This document shows positions 51,909 through 59,481 of a stretch of DNA of 64,000 nucleotides, piece after piece; position 1 is the stretch's first letter; each line of letters opens with the position of its first letter. The stretch comes from an uncultured Acidimicrobiia bacterium (GTDB lineage Bacteria; Actinomycetota; Acidimicrobiia; Spongiisociales; Spongiisociaceae): assembly GCA_958295745.1 (NCBI GenBank), contig OY282370.1, forward strand, positions 1,095,990 to 1,159,989, in the 5' to 3' direction. The notes under the pieces were generated by a model, which ran no database searches, was not told the origin of the DNA, and worked only from the letters and a program-made list of their open reading frames with translations. The position numbers and the translations under genes were made by a program.

Positions 51909-52463
51909 TCACCGGCGGCTGGCCTTTGCCTCCAGATCGGGCCGCTGTCCGGGATCGAAATAACGCAAGGCCCAGTCCGCCCCCTGCCAGGTGATCAACC
52001 TGCCGCGAGGCGCCAGCCGCACCAGGTAGCGCTCCCAACCCCAGGAGGCCTTCAGCTGTTCGGGTCCGGTGGGGCCGGTGTAACGGGCGGCCATCTCTTC
52101 GGCGATCGGCACCCAGAGCGATCCTTCACCCTTGGCGGGCCCTTCCACGACTTCGGCGGTGCATTGCGCCAGCACCTTGCGGATGCGGGGGTGGGCCGTC
52201 TCTTCGATGCAGACGGCGCACCGCGGGTTGGCCGCCAGGTCATGCACCCATTCCGAGCGTTTGCGGCCCACCACATAGAAGGCTTCCCCGTCCCACCGGT
52301 ACCACAGCGGCACCACCATCGGCCACCCGTCGGGCTTGACGAAAGCCAACTTCAGGAGCCAGGTGCTTTCCGGGCCGGCCAGGAACTCCTCTATCTGCCC
52401 GGGAGGGATGCCGCCTGCGTCGGAACCCTCCTCGTAGTAATGATCCTGTTCGAATTCACTCAT
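51909..52463 (-). CDS. PPOX / F420-type flavin-binding split-barrel protein
   Basis: 184 residues with the split barrel of the pyridoxamine 5'-phosphate oxidase superfamily: LLKLAFVKPDGWPMVVPLWY, FYVVGRKRSEWVHDLAANPR, AVCIEETAHPR. Actinobacterial relatives use F420 or FMN. The N-terminal 30 residues are extra. ATG 52463 gives the normal start; the open frame upstream is not conserved-looking. It is 25 bp upstream of the RraA gene. Confidence 0.8.
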   Translation of the reverse strand: MSEFEQDHYYEEGSDAGGIPPGQIEEFLAGPESTWLLKLAFVKPDGWPMVVPLWYRWDGEAFYVVGRKRSEWVHDLAANPRCAVCIEETAHPRIRKVLAQCTAEVVEGPAKGEGSLWVPIAEEMAARYTGPTGPEQLKASWGWERYLVRLAPRGRLITWQGADWALRYFDPGQRPDLEAKASRR

Positions 52464-52510
52464 GGACGTAACCTTACCGAACGCAGGTGCGCGGCGTTCC
52501 TGCGGCCGGT

Positions 52511-54244
52511 TCAGCCTTCCTCGTACCAACCGGAGCCGAAGAACAGCCCCTCGTGTTCTATGACCCAGGAATGCTTGACGCCCTGCTCACCGGTGGCCGG
52601 ATTCTCGAACATGTAATCCACCCAGACACCCGACTCGGGGGCCTCCATCATCACGGACCCGAAGTCGTAGCCGGTCACGTCGGTGCCGAGCGGACCCGTC
52701 AAGGACTCTCCCAGAAGCCCGGGGTCGGCATGGGCGAGAAGCTCGCCGGCCTCGTCGAAGATGAAGACGTACCACTCCCCGTCCACGCTCTCGGGAGTGT
52801 TGTAGTAGTCGATCACGGCCTGGCGCCCCTCACCTACATAACGCCACAGGGCCTTCTCCACGAGCTGCTTCGTATAAGCCCCCGGCTCGGCCTTGGTGGC
52901 GGGTTCCTGCTCATAGGACGACTCGTACCAGCCGGCGCCGAAGACGAGATCGTCGCGCCTGGCCACCCAGCTGTGCTTCTTCTTGCCTCGGTTGGTGACA
53001 GGATCCAGGAAGACGTATTCGATCCACCCGCCTTCCTCGGTGGCCGACAATATCTCCTTCCCGTAGGGATAACCGGTCACGTCCGACAAGGAGCCGGTGT
53101 CCTTGCCTACCCGACTCGGAAATGCCGAATGGGCAACGAGGGCGCCCGACTCGACATCGGCGACGAAGATGTACCACGGGCCGTCCGCGTCGCCTCCCGC
53201 GTTGTAGTAGTCGAGGGCGGCTTGGCGCCCCTCCCGCTCATAGCGGTCCAATGCCTGCTGCACGTACCACTTGGTATACGCCCCCGGCTCCTCCGGGGTG
53301 GGCGCCTCCTCCGCAGGCGGCGACTCGTACCAACCCGAACCGAAGATGTGTCCTTTGTATTCGATCACCCAGGAATGCTTGACGCCCTGCTCACCGGTTG
53401 CCGGGTTCACGAACACGTAGTCCACCCAGACACCCGACTCGGGGGCCTCCATCATCACGGACCCGAAGTCGTAGCCGGTCACGTCGGTGCCGAGCGGACC
53501 CGTCAAGGACTCTCCCAGAAGCCCGGGGTCGGCATGGGCGAGAAGCTCGCCGGCCTCGTCGAGGATGAAGACGTACCACTCCCCGTCCACACTCTCCGGG
53601 GTGTTGTAGTAGTCGATGGCCTGCTGCCTGTCTATCTCGTAGCGCCATGCGGCCTCCTGCACCAGCCGCTTGGTGTACGCCCCCGGCTCGTCCTTGGTGG
53701 GGGGCGCCGCGAAGTAGGTCGACTCGTACCAGCCGGCGCCGAAGATGAGATCGTCGCGGCGGACCACCCAGGCGTGCTTCCTCCTACCCTCGTTGATGGA
53801 AAGGTCCATGAAGACGTAATCGACCCAGATGCCGTCCTCTGTCGCCTCCAGAATGGCGGCGCCGTATGGGTGCCCGGTCACATCCACGTCGAGGTTGGCG
53901 TCGTCTCCCACCCCATTCGGAATGGTGGCGTGCGCTGCGTACCGCTCGGTCTGGGCGTCGAGGATGAAGATGTACCAGGCGCCGTCCACGCCGCCGCCCG
54001 CGTTGTAGTAGTCGAGGGCGGCCTGGCGGCCCTCCCGCTCATAGCGGTCTATGGCCTGCTGCACGTACCATTTCGTGTAGGCGGCCGGCTCGTCCCGGCC
54101 CGGCGCCGAATCGTCTCGGCCCGGGGCCGGATCCCCGCTTCGGGTGGGCAACGTAGTTATCAAGGCGATGGCGATGACCGCCGCGATGGCCAAGACGGCG
54201 GCAATGGGGGCTTGCCAAGGGCGGGTGAAGAGTTTTCGCGGCAT
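52511..54244 (-). CDS. Membrane-anchored protein with four tandem Cache domains
   Basis: 577 residues. An N-terminal membrane anchor (APIAAVLAIAAVIAIALI), a charged Asp/Pro linker, then four ~125-residue repeats at about 54-175, 188-310, 322-445 and 457-577. Each runs AYTK..V..A..RYE, YYN, G.WY.FI.D, AH, DVTGY.YG, G.WV.Y.F and K.H.WV..D..FG.GWYE, the pattern of single Cache (sCache_2-like) ligand-binding domains. Repeats 1/3 and 2/4 are closest to each other (ABAB), near-identical at DNA level with an offset of about 804 bp. There is no kinase, HAMP or chemoreceptor part. It sits outside the cell and probably binds small molecules. SD GGAGGA. Confidence 0.8.
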   Translation of the reverse strand: MPRKLFTRPWQAPIAAVLAIAAVIAIALITTLPTRSGDPAPGRDDSAPGRDEPAAYTKWYVQQAIDRYEREGRQAALDYYNAGGGVDGAWYIFILDAQTERYAAHATIPNGVGDDANLDVDVTGHPYGAAILEATEDGIWVDYVFMDLSINEGRRKHAWVVRRDDLIFGAGWYESTYFAAPPTKDEPGAYTKRLVQEAAWRYEIDRQQAIDYYNTPESVDGEWYVFILDEAGELLAHADPGLLGESLTGPLGTDVTGYDFGSVMMEAPESGVWVDYVFVNPATGEQGVKHSWVIEYKGHIFGSGWYESPPAEEAPTPEEPGAYTKWYVQQALDRYEREGRQAALDYYNAGGDADGPWYIFVADVESGALVAHSAFPSRVGKDTGSLSDVTGYPYGKEILSATEEGGWIEYVFLDPVTNRGKKKHSWVARRDDLVFGAGWYESSYEQEPATKAEPGAYTKQLVEKALWRYVGEGRQAVIDYYNTPESVDGEWYVFIFDEAGELLAHADPGLLGESLTGPLGTDVTGYDFGSVMMEAPESGVWVDYMFENPATGEQGVKHSWVIEHEGLFFGSGWYEEG

Positions 54245-54315
54245 GGACGGTCCTCCCGATCTCCCGAATCGATTCTCTCTGTCGAGCTCGGCCCAGGATA
54301 ACGGTCCGGCGAACT

Positions 54316-54346
54316 ATCGAAACGCCGTCCAATCGAAACGCCGTCC
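54316..54346 (-). promoter_or_regulatory. 15-bp direct repeat upstream of the Cache gene
   Basis: ATCGAAACGCCGTCC occurs at 54316-54330 and again at 54332-54346, a 16-bp period, about 75-100 bp before the Cache-protein ATG. It may be a regulator site. The rest of the 54245-54422 gap is unremarkable. Confidence 0.4.
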
Positions 54347-54422
54347 GGAGGAACTCACCGACCGGGTCCTATCCGCACCGGGCCGCCCGCCAAGACGCTC
54401 GGCGGCGCCGGGGGTTCGTGGG

Positions 54423-54866
54423 TCAGCGGCGCCGGCCCCGGTGGTAGAGGTCTACGAAAGCCGCCATCGAGTAGCGGGCGATGGCGTCCCCGATCACGTC
54501 CAGCGGCAGGTCGTCGAGGCGGCGGAAGCGCACGCAGCTCTTGCCCATGTCCATACGCTTGCCGGTGGCGTGGTACGCCTCCTCGAAGTCTTGGCGGGCG
54601 TCGGGGTCGGCGTACACGCCGGACAGGTAGACGGCCATGTGCCGTTTCTGGGAAGCGAGGGCGGCGTACATGAGGGGCTTGCCGTTGTAAGTGTTGGGCT
54701 GGACGGCGAGGGGGACCTCGTAGGAGATCATCCCCCAGCGCATCTCCTCGGCGTATCCTTCGGGAAGCCGCTCGAGGATGGCGGAGCGCACCATTGAGAC
54801 GGCCTCCCGCCGATCCTCGGGAAGTCTCTCCAGATACTCCTCTACCGTGGCCGCATCCGATCTCAT
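54423..54866 (-). CDS. DUF1801 (YdhG/YjbR-fold) protein
   Basis: 147 residues: TVEEYLERLPEDRREAVSMV, GMISYEVPL, KRHMAVYLSGVY and KSCVRFRRLDDLPLDVIGDA match the DUF1801 family of small cytosolic proteins related to the iron-chaperone-like fold; function not known. ATG 54866 gives the family's usual start; an ATG 30 codons... upstream frame is open but not typical. Single gene. Confidence 0.8.
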   Translation of the reverse strand: MRSDAATVEEYLERLPEDRREAVSMVRSAILERLPEGYAEEMRWGMISYEVPLAVQPNTYNGKPLMYAALASQKRHMAVYLSGVYADPDARQDFEEAYHATGKRMDMGKSCVRFRRLDDLPLDVIGDAIARYSMAAFVDLYHRGRRR

Positions 54867-54932
54867 CCCCGCCAGCATAAACATCCAGGATTTCAAAACG
54901 TATTGAGTCCTGTCTCCTCCACGAACTCCGTT

Positions 54933-56114
54933 CTAGCCGTCCGTATCGACCAGCCGGGCGATCTCATCGACCTCGGTTCTGTCGAGCCGCAGATAGTCGC
55001 TGAGGTCACGCAGGTTGAGCAAGCCCTGCTCGGAGCCATATATCAGCTTTTCGGTTGCCGCGGCGCCGTATTCGTCGAGACGGATGCGGACGCTCCGCCG
55101 AGATTTACCCCTGCCGAAGCCCTTTTCGCGGTCCCAATTTTCGCGGTCCCAATTTTCGCGGTCCCAAAGGGGCGCTTTCTCGTTTACCAGGGCATATATC
55201 GATCCAGAGGCTGCGCCTAGCCGCTCCAGCCGGATGGCGGCCGCCCGGATGCTCACCCCGAACCTGTCCGCCGCCTTCCTCGGCAACTCGAACCCTTCCA
55301 TATCCACACCGGCAGCCTTCACGAACTCCAATACCGCCTGCCGCGGCAACAGCGCCGCCGCGGCAGCCTCCTCGCACCATCGCTCCTCGTCGACCCCGCC
55401 CAGCCGCCCGGTACCGGCGAAGCGCAGATCGGCGCACGCCGCCCCGCTCCGCAACGTGAGATGACCGATCTCATGGAAAGCCGTGAAGATGCGGGCCGCC
55501 GGGTTGTAGGCCGTGTTGACGGAAATGACCGGGGCGAACTCGTCCCAGACCGAGAAACCCCTGATGCCGTCCCCGCCCAGCTGGAGAGCGAACACGAGCA
55601 TCCCCCGCCGTTCGAGTTGCTCCCGCCACATCCGCCACCAGCTCGCGGCGCCCTCGAGGCCTCGGATGTCGGTGCTCACTCCCAGCCATTTGCGCAGCCG
55701 CCCCCCCGCCCCCTCCGCCGGGTCATCCAGACCAAAACGGGGAAGGTCAACCTGCCGCCCCCAGCGATCGCACAGGAACGACACCAGCTTCTGCAGTCGG
55801 AGAGAGCGCCTTATCCAAAGACGCTCCTGCTCCGAGAGGGCGCGAACCTGCTGGCCGGGGCTGCTGCGCATCGCGGGCAAGGGCGATGGTTCCGGAACCC
55901 TGCCGGCGAAGAACAGGGCGCTCGGCCGCTTCAACACCTCGACCAGCCTGGTGAACTCTCCCCGGGATGGTTTCCCGTCCCCTTCTACCCACCCCGCCAA
56001 CACGGCGGCGTCCACCATCGACCGAGAGGCGACCTCATCCATAGTAAGGCCGCTCTCCTCGACCGCCCAACGAACGACCTCGCCGTTCACCGGCACAAGG
56101 GTCTTCTGCGCCAT
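54933..56114 (-). CDS. HTH plus ImmA/IrrE metallopeptidase protein
   Basis: 393 residues. N-terminal XRE-like helix-turn-helix (WAVEESGLTMDEVASRSMVD), then an ImmA/IrrE (DUF955) domain with the zinc motif FHEIGHLTLRS and the downstream Glu pair EERWCEEAAAAALLP. Such proteins cleave phage-type or stress repressors, or act as the antitoxin/regulator part of mobile loci. An in-frame 15-bp tandem repeat encodes ENWDRENWDREK near residue 315 (about 55125-55170). The C terminus (about 60 residues) is unassigned. ATG 56114 follows SD GGAGGGAGGG. Confidence 0.82.
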   Translation of the reverse strand: MAQKTLVPVNGEVVRWAVEESGLTMDEVASRSMVDAAVLAGWVEGDGKPSRGEFTRLVEVLKRPSALFFAGRVPEPSPLPAMRSSPGQQVRALSEQERLWIRRSLRLQKLVSFLCDRWGRQVDLPRFGLDDPAEGAGGRLRKWLGVSTDIRGLEGAASWWRMWREQLERRGMLVFALQLGGDGIRGFSVWDEFAPVISVNTAYNPAARIFTAFHEIGHLTLRSGAACADLRFAGTGRLGGVDEERWCEEAAAAALLPRQAVLEFVKAAGVDMEGFELPRKAADRFGVSIRAAAIRLERLGAASGSIYALVNEKAPLWDRENWDRENWDREKGFGRGKSRRSVRIRLDEYGAAATEKLIYGSEQGLLNLRDLSDYLRLDRTEVDEIARLVDTDG

Positions 56115-56177
56115 TCGCCCTCCCTCCGGGTGGGAGGCTACCCCGTCCCCTGCCCCCCTCCGATATGTTGGGTGGAA

Positions 56178-56206
56178 CGGCCCGGGTGGGAGGAGAACCC
56201 GGGCCG
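56178..56206 (-). terminator. GC-rich hairpin between the ARH-VWA gene and the ImmA/IrrE gene
   Basis: CGGCCCGGGT and ACCCGGGCCG pair perfectly over 10 bp around a 9-nt loop, 14 nt downstream of the ARH-VWA stop. It has no T-run. It probably ends or attenuates the ARH-VWA transcript. Confidence 0.5.
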
Positions 56207-56220
56207 CCCCTGCGTACCTC

Positions 56221-57972
56221 CTACGAGCGGCGGCGGCGCCGCCGGCCTCGCTCCGCCTCGCGCCTGCGCATGTCTTCCTCGGCCTCCTTGGTGCCCCGGT
56301 AGAAGTCCCTGCTGCTGGTGCGCCTATATTCCGGCGAGGACATTCTGTAGGCGGCCACGGATCGGGAGACCGATCGGTAGGCCGTCTGGGTGCCCATGGA
56401 GTCGGGCGCGTAGTTCTGGATGTTGCCCGCCTCGAAGCCCAGCCGCCCCGCTTCGAGGTAGCTGTCCTGGTTGGCGCCCATGAACACAAACGACCAGCCT
56501 GCCTGCTTGCGTTCCTCGACGGCGGCGTGGAGGCGGGCTCGGGACCAGCGGCGGCTGGCGTTCTCGCGCCCGTCGGTGAACACGACCACTATCTGATCCT
56601 CGGCGGGGGACTCTGCAGAACCGCCCAACCTCGCCAGCCTTCGATCGGCCGATTCGATCAGATCTCCCAGCGCATCGAGCAACGGTGTACTACCCCGAGG
56701 CCGGTACTGGTCCAGGATCATATCACCCACCTCGGCCAAAGGCTTGGCTTCGTGGATCACCTCGAAGGGATCCCCGCTGTCGAACTGCACCAGGGTCAGC
56801 CGGCAGTCTCCGGGCTGGCTGCGCTGGTCGGCGATGAACGCGTTGAAACCGCCCACCACATCCAGCTCCATACCCCTCATCGAGCCTGACCGGTCGATCA
56901 GGAACGACACGTGCACCGGAGCCGAACCGTCCTTCTCGCCGCCCTCGTCACCGGCGCCGACCTTGGCCGGGGTGCGGTCGACCGGCTTGGCAACCGGGCG
57001 GCTGAGCCGGTCAGCCGCGCCAACCGCGTCTAGGCATGCGCCGATCCGGGTGAGGTCGGCGGGCCAGGCCTTCTCACCGTACCGGGCGCCGACCAAGACG
57101 CCGGTGATGGCCGCGATGGTGGCTGTTTCGCCCCCTGCGTTCACCGCTCCCAGCACCGCTTCTTCGGGGGTTCCGGCGTCGACCGCATGCCAGATCGCGG
57201 CGGGTACGGCCTCGGCGGCAAGCGCCCCGGCGTCCTCGAACATCTCGATGCCGCCTCCGGCCGACAGCTCCTCGAGTCGTCGGCTCAGCACCACACCCTG
57301 CACCTCCCACTGGGTAAATCCCGCGCTGATGTCGGCCACCTGTTCCAGCCAGCCGTCGTCGAGCGGGCCGTTCCCCGCGGCTGCCAGCGCCACACCTGCA
57401 GCCGTCGCGGCCGCCGCCGACACCGCCGCCGGATGCCTGTGAGTAACCAGGGCGGAGAGCGCTGCCTCGTAGGCCGCCCGGGAAGGGTCGCCCGCCCAGC
57501 GCAAACCGAACGCCGCACACCGGGCCGCGGCCGCCGAACCGGCCGACTTGCCGGCGGCGGACCACCACGGGCGGCCTCCATGCAGGGCGCGTCGCGCTCT
57601 ATGGATTGCTCCGCCCGGAAAGCGGAAGCGGCTGCCTGCCAGCCGTCTGGCGAAGCGATCCGGGTGCTCGACCGGATCGGCCAACACGCTGTCGGCGGTG
57701 ATCAGGGTGAGCAAGCTGTGGCCGCCCGCTTGGGGATGGTCGATGTAACCGGTGATCCGTCCGAACCGCCGTTCGATCTCCTTGCGGCGCATCCCTGACA
57801 CCTGCAGCCCTAGGGCTTCGCCGACCGCGGCGCCGATCAGCGCCCCGCGGGCCCGCTCCCGATCGGCGGGCTTCACCGCCGGATCGCCGCAGGCCGGCGA
57901 CCCGATCAGATACGCCGTCGCCTTCGCTGCTTCAGCGCCGAATCTCCTCGCGATATCTCTTGCTGCTGTCAT
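56221..57972 (-). CDS. Degenerate ADP-ribosylglycohydrolase fused to a VWA domain
   Basis: 583 residues. Residues about 30-330 follow the ARH/DraG all-helical fold (RARGALIGAAVGEALGLQV, then ITGVLVGARYG), but the metal sites are changed: GDALG reads GEALG, the D-D-T/S stretch reads HSLLTLITADS, and GGDTDT reads GGETAT. It is therefore probably a binding pseudoenzyme. Residues about 370-545 are a von Willebrand A domain with an intact MIDAS start DRSGSM, RGSTPLLDAL and FTDGREN. The tail is strongly basic (RRRRRR). Divergent from an NrtR-like Nudix regulator, which senses ADP-ribose in known cases. ATG 57972 follows AAAGGA. Confidence 0.8.
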   Translation of the reverse strand: MTAARDIARRFGAEAAKATAYLIGSPACGDPAVKPADRERARGALIGAAVGEALGLQVSGMRRKEIERRFGRITGYIDHPQAGGHSLLTLITADSVLADPVEHPDRFARRLAGSRFRFPGGAIHRARRALHGGRPWWSAAGKSAGSAAAARCAAFGLRWAGDPSRAAYEAALSALVTHRHPAAVSAAAATAAGVALAAAGNGPLDDGWLEQVADISAGFTQWEVQGVVLSRRLEELSAGGGIEMFEDAGALAAEAVPAAIWHAVDAGTPEEAVLGAVNAGGETATIAAITGVLVGARYGEKAWPADLTRIGACLDAVGAADRLSRPVAKPVDRTPAKVGAGDEGGEKDGSAPVHVSFLIDRSGSMRGMELDVVGGFNAFIADQRSQPGDCRLTLVQFDSGDPFEVIHEAKPLAEVGDMILDQYRPRGSTPLLDALGDLIESADRRLARLGGSAESPAEDQIVVVFTDGRENASRRWSRARLHAAVEERKQAGWSFVFMGANQDSYLEAGRLGFEAGNIQNYAPDSMGTQTAYRSVSRSVAAYRMSSPEYRRTSSRDFYRGTKEAEEDMRRREAERGRRRRRRS

Positions 57973-58054
57973 GGGGTTTCCTTTCCCACAAAGGGTGACC
58001 GAAGTTGTTTCCAGGCCGCCCACCGGTTTTTGTCAAAATAATTATAACACACTC

Positions 58055-58094
58055 GGCGGGGTAATAGTCAAACTGGGTAAAAGTCGCCTAACAT
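58055..58094 (+). promoter_or_regulatory. Direct repeat between ARH-VWA and the NrtR-like gene
   Basis: GGGTAATAGTC (58059-58069) and GGGTAAAAGTC (58075-58085) form a 16-bp-period direct repeat in a short AT-rich stretch. Its place between divergent genes makes it a candidate operator for the Nudix-HTH regulator. It does not match a named NrtR consensus that I can quote. Confidence 0.4.
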
Positions 58095-58100
58095 GTGTCT

Positions 58101-59009
58101 ATGCCCGATCGACAGGACGGCTACAACCCCGGGAAGTACCCCCCGTTCGCGGTAACCGTCGACATCGTGCTGATGACCGTGGTGGACGGTGACCTCCGGG
58201 TGCTGCTGATCCAGCGGGGGGAGGGTCCGTTCGAGGGAGGCTGGGCCCTGCCCGGCGGGTTCGTGCTCCCGCACGAGAACCTCGACGAGGCGGCGGGCCG
58301 GGAGCTGCTGGAGGAGACCGGCATCCGCCCCGACCAAGGCTACATGGAGCAGCTCGGCGCCTATGGAGAGCCCTACCGCGACCCCAGGATGCGGGTGGTG
58401 ACGGTGGCTTACTGGGCCATCGCCCCCCGGCTGCGGAAGGCGCCCTCCACACCTGCCGCCGCGGCGAGGCCGGAGGCCAAACTGCTTTTCTTCAGCAGAG
58501 AGGCTCCTGCCGCCGCGGCGCGTGCTCCCTCTCCTGCCGAGATGGAGTCGACGGCCCAGCAGTGGAAGTCGAAAATCCGCGCCGGAGGCGACGCCGCATA
58601 TGCCGAGATGGTGCCGCTGGCCGAGATCCAGAGCGGGCGGTTGTCCCTGGCCTTCGATCATCGTCGGATCGTGGACGACGCCGTTGACACGCTCCGAGCC
58701 CGCCTGGAGACCACCACCATCGCCCAGGGTTTCTGCCCGCCCGAGTTCACCATCCGCGAGCTGCAGGAGATATACGAGGCGGTTTGGGGCACCAGGCTCG
58801 ATGCGGGCAACTTCTACCGCGACATGGTGCGCCGCAAGGGTTCCCTCACCCCGACCGAAAGCCGCACCCCCTCCGGCGAGCAGGGCGGACGCCCCGCCAA
58901 ACTGTGGAGGGCCGGAGAGTCACCCACCTTCGACCGGCCTTACTACCGGTCGCCCGGCCGAACCAGACGGAGACGGCGGCGGGACGAAGACGACGACCGT
59001 CCGCGTTGA
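58101..59009 (+). CDS. NrtR-like Nudix-domain transcriptional regulator
   Basis: 302 residues. N-terminal Nudix domain with a complete Nudix box GFVLPHENLDEAAGRELLEE-TG, so hydrolysis is possible; a Pro/Ala-rich insertion (about residues 115-160); then a winged HTH (FTIRELQEIYEAVWGTRLDA, NFYRDMVRRKG) as in NrtR; and a basic, disordered tail. NrtR proteins repress NAD-salvage genes and respond to ADP-ribose. No nad genes are here; the divergent neighbour is an ADP-ribose-type protein, which fits. Start ATG 58101 or GTG 58095; neither has an SD. Confidence 0.85.
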   Translation: MPDRQDGYNPGKYPPFAVTVDIVLMTVVDGDLRVLLIQRGEGPFEGGWALPGGFVLPHENLDEAAGRELLEETGIRPDQGYMEQLGAYGEPYRDPRMRVVTVAYWAIAPRLRKAPSTPAAAARPEAKLLFFSREAPAAAARAPSPAEMESTAQQWKSKIRAGGDAAYAEMVPLAEIQSGRLSLAFDHRRIVDDAVDTLRARLETTTIAQGFCPPEFTIRELQEIYEAVWGTRLDAGNFYRDMVRRKGSLTPTESRTPSGEQGGRPAKLWRAGESPTFDRPYYRSPGRTRRRRRRDEDDDRPR

Positions 59010-59079
59010 ACCATCCGGCCCTCGCTATGCGTTGAACGCCCTTGACGCCGCCGATTCGAGCGGACAGGTGAGGTTCTGG

Positions 59080-59410
59080 GGAAACCCACCCGCAAAACCG
59101 ATACCACCCCCACCCCCGGATACCACCCCCCGCGACCCAGCAACACCCCCCACCACCACCTCCGGATAACCCCTAGAACACCGAGAACGCGAAAACCGCC
59201 GCAACATGCCGCCCCCTCCGGGCCCAGCCCCCACCGCCACCACCTGGTATCAGATCTCTTGCCCGGCGTGTGGGCCTGGCCCCGGCCCGAGAGGTGAGCC
59301 GGGTGAAATCCCGATATGATCACTGCCCTCTCTAGAACTCGGCGGCGATATTTGTGGTTCGGTATACAACACTATACAGCATATAGACGACAGAACCAAT
59401 ACCCTTATGA
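59080..59410 (+). repeat. Dispersed repeat copy D (59010-59481 otherwise gene-free)
   Basis: Matches copy C in inverted order: CCGAGAACGCGAAAACCGCC, then CCCAGCCCCCACCGCCACCACC-like sequence, TATGATCACTGCCCTCTCTA, GAACTCGGCGGCGATATTTG, GGTATACAACACTATAC, and the end block GACAGAACCAATACCCTT at 59389-59406, which is shared with copies A and B. The left arm 59085-59175 is very rich in A and C. I see no gene between 59010 and 59481. Confidence 0.75.
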
Positions 59411-59481
59411 CCCTGATTGTCCATGAAATTTCGGTTGGGGTGGGCAGGGCCGCCGGTCACGCGGTGCAGCCGTGCCGGGCC

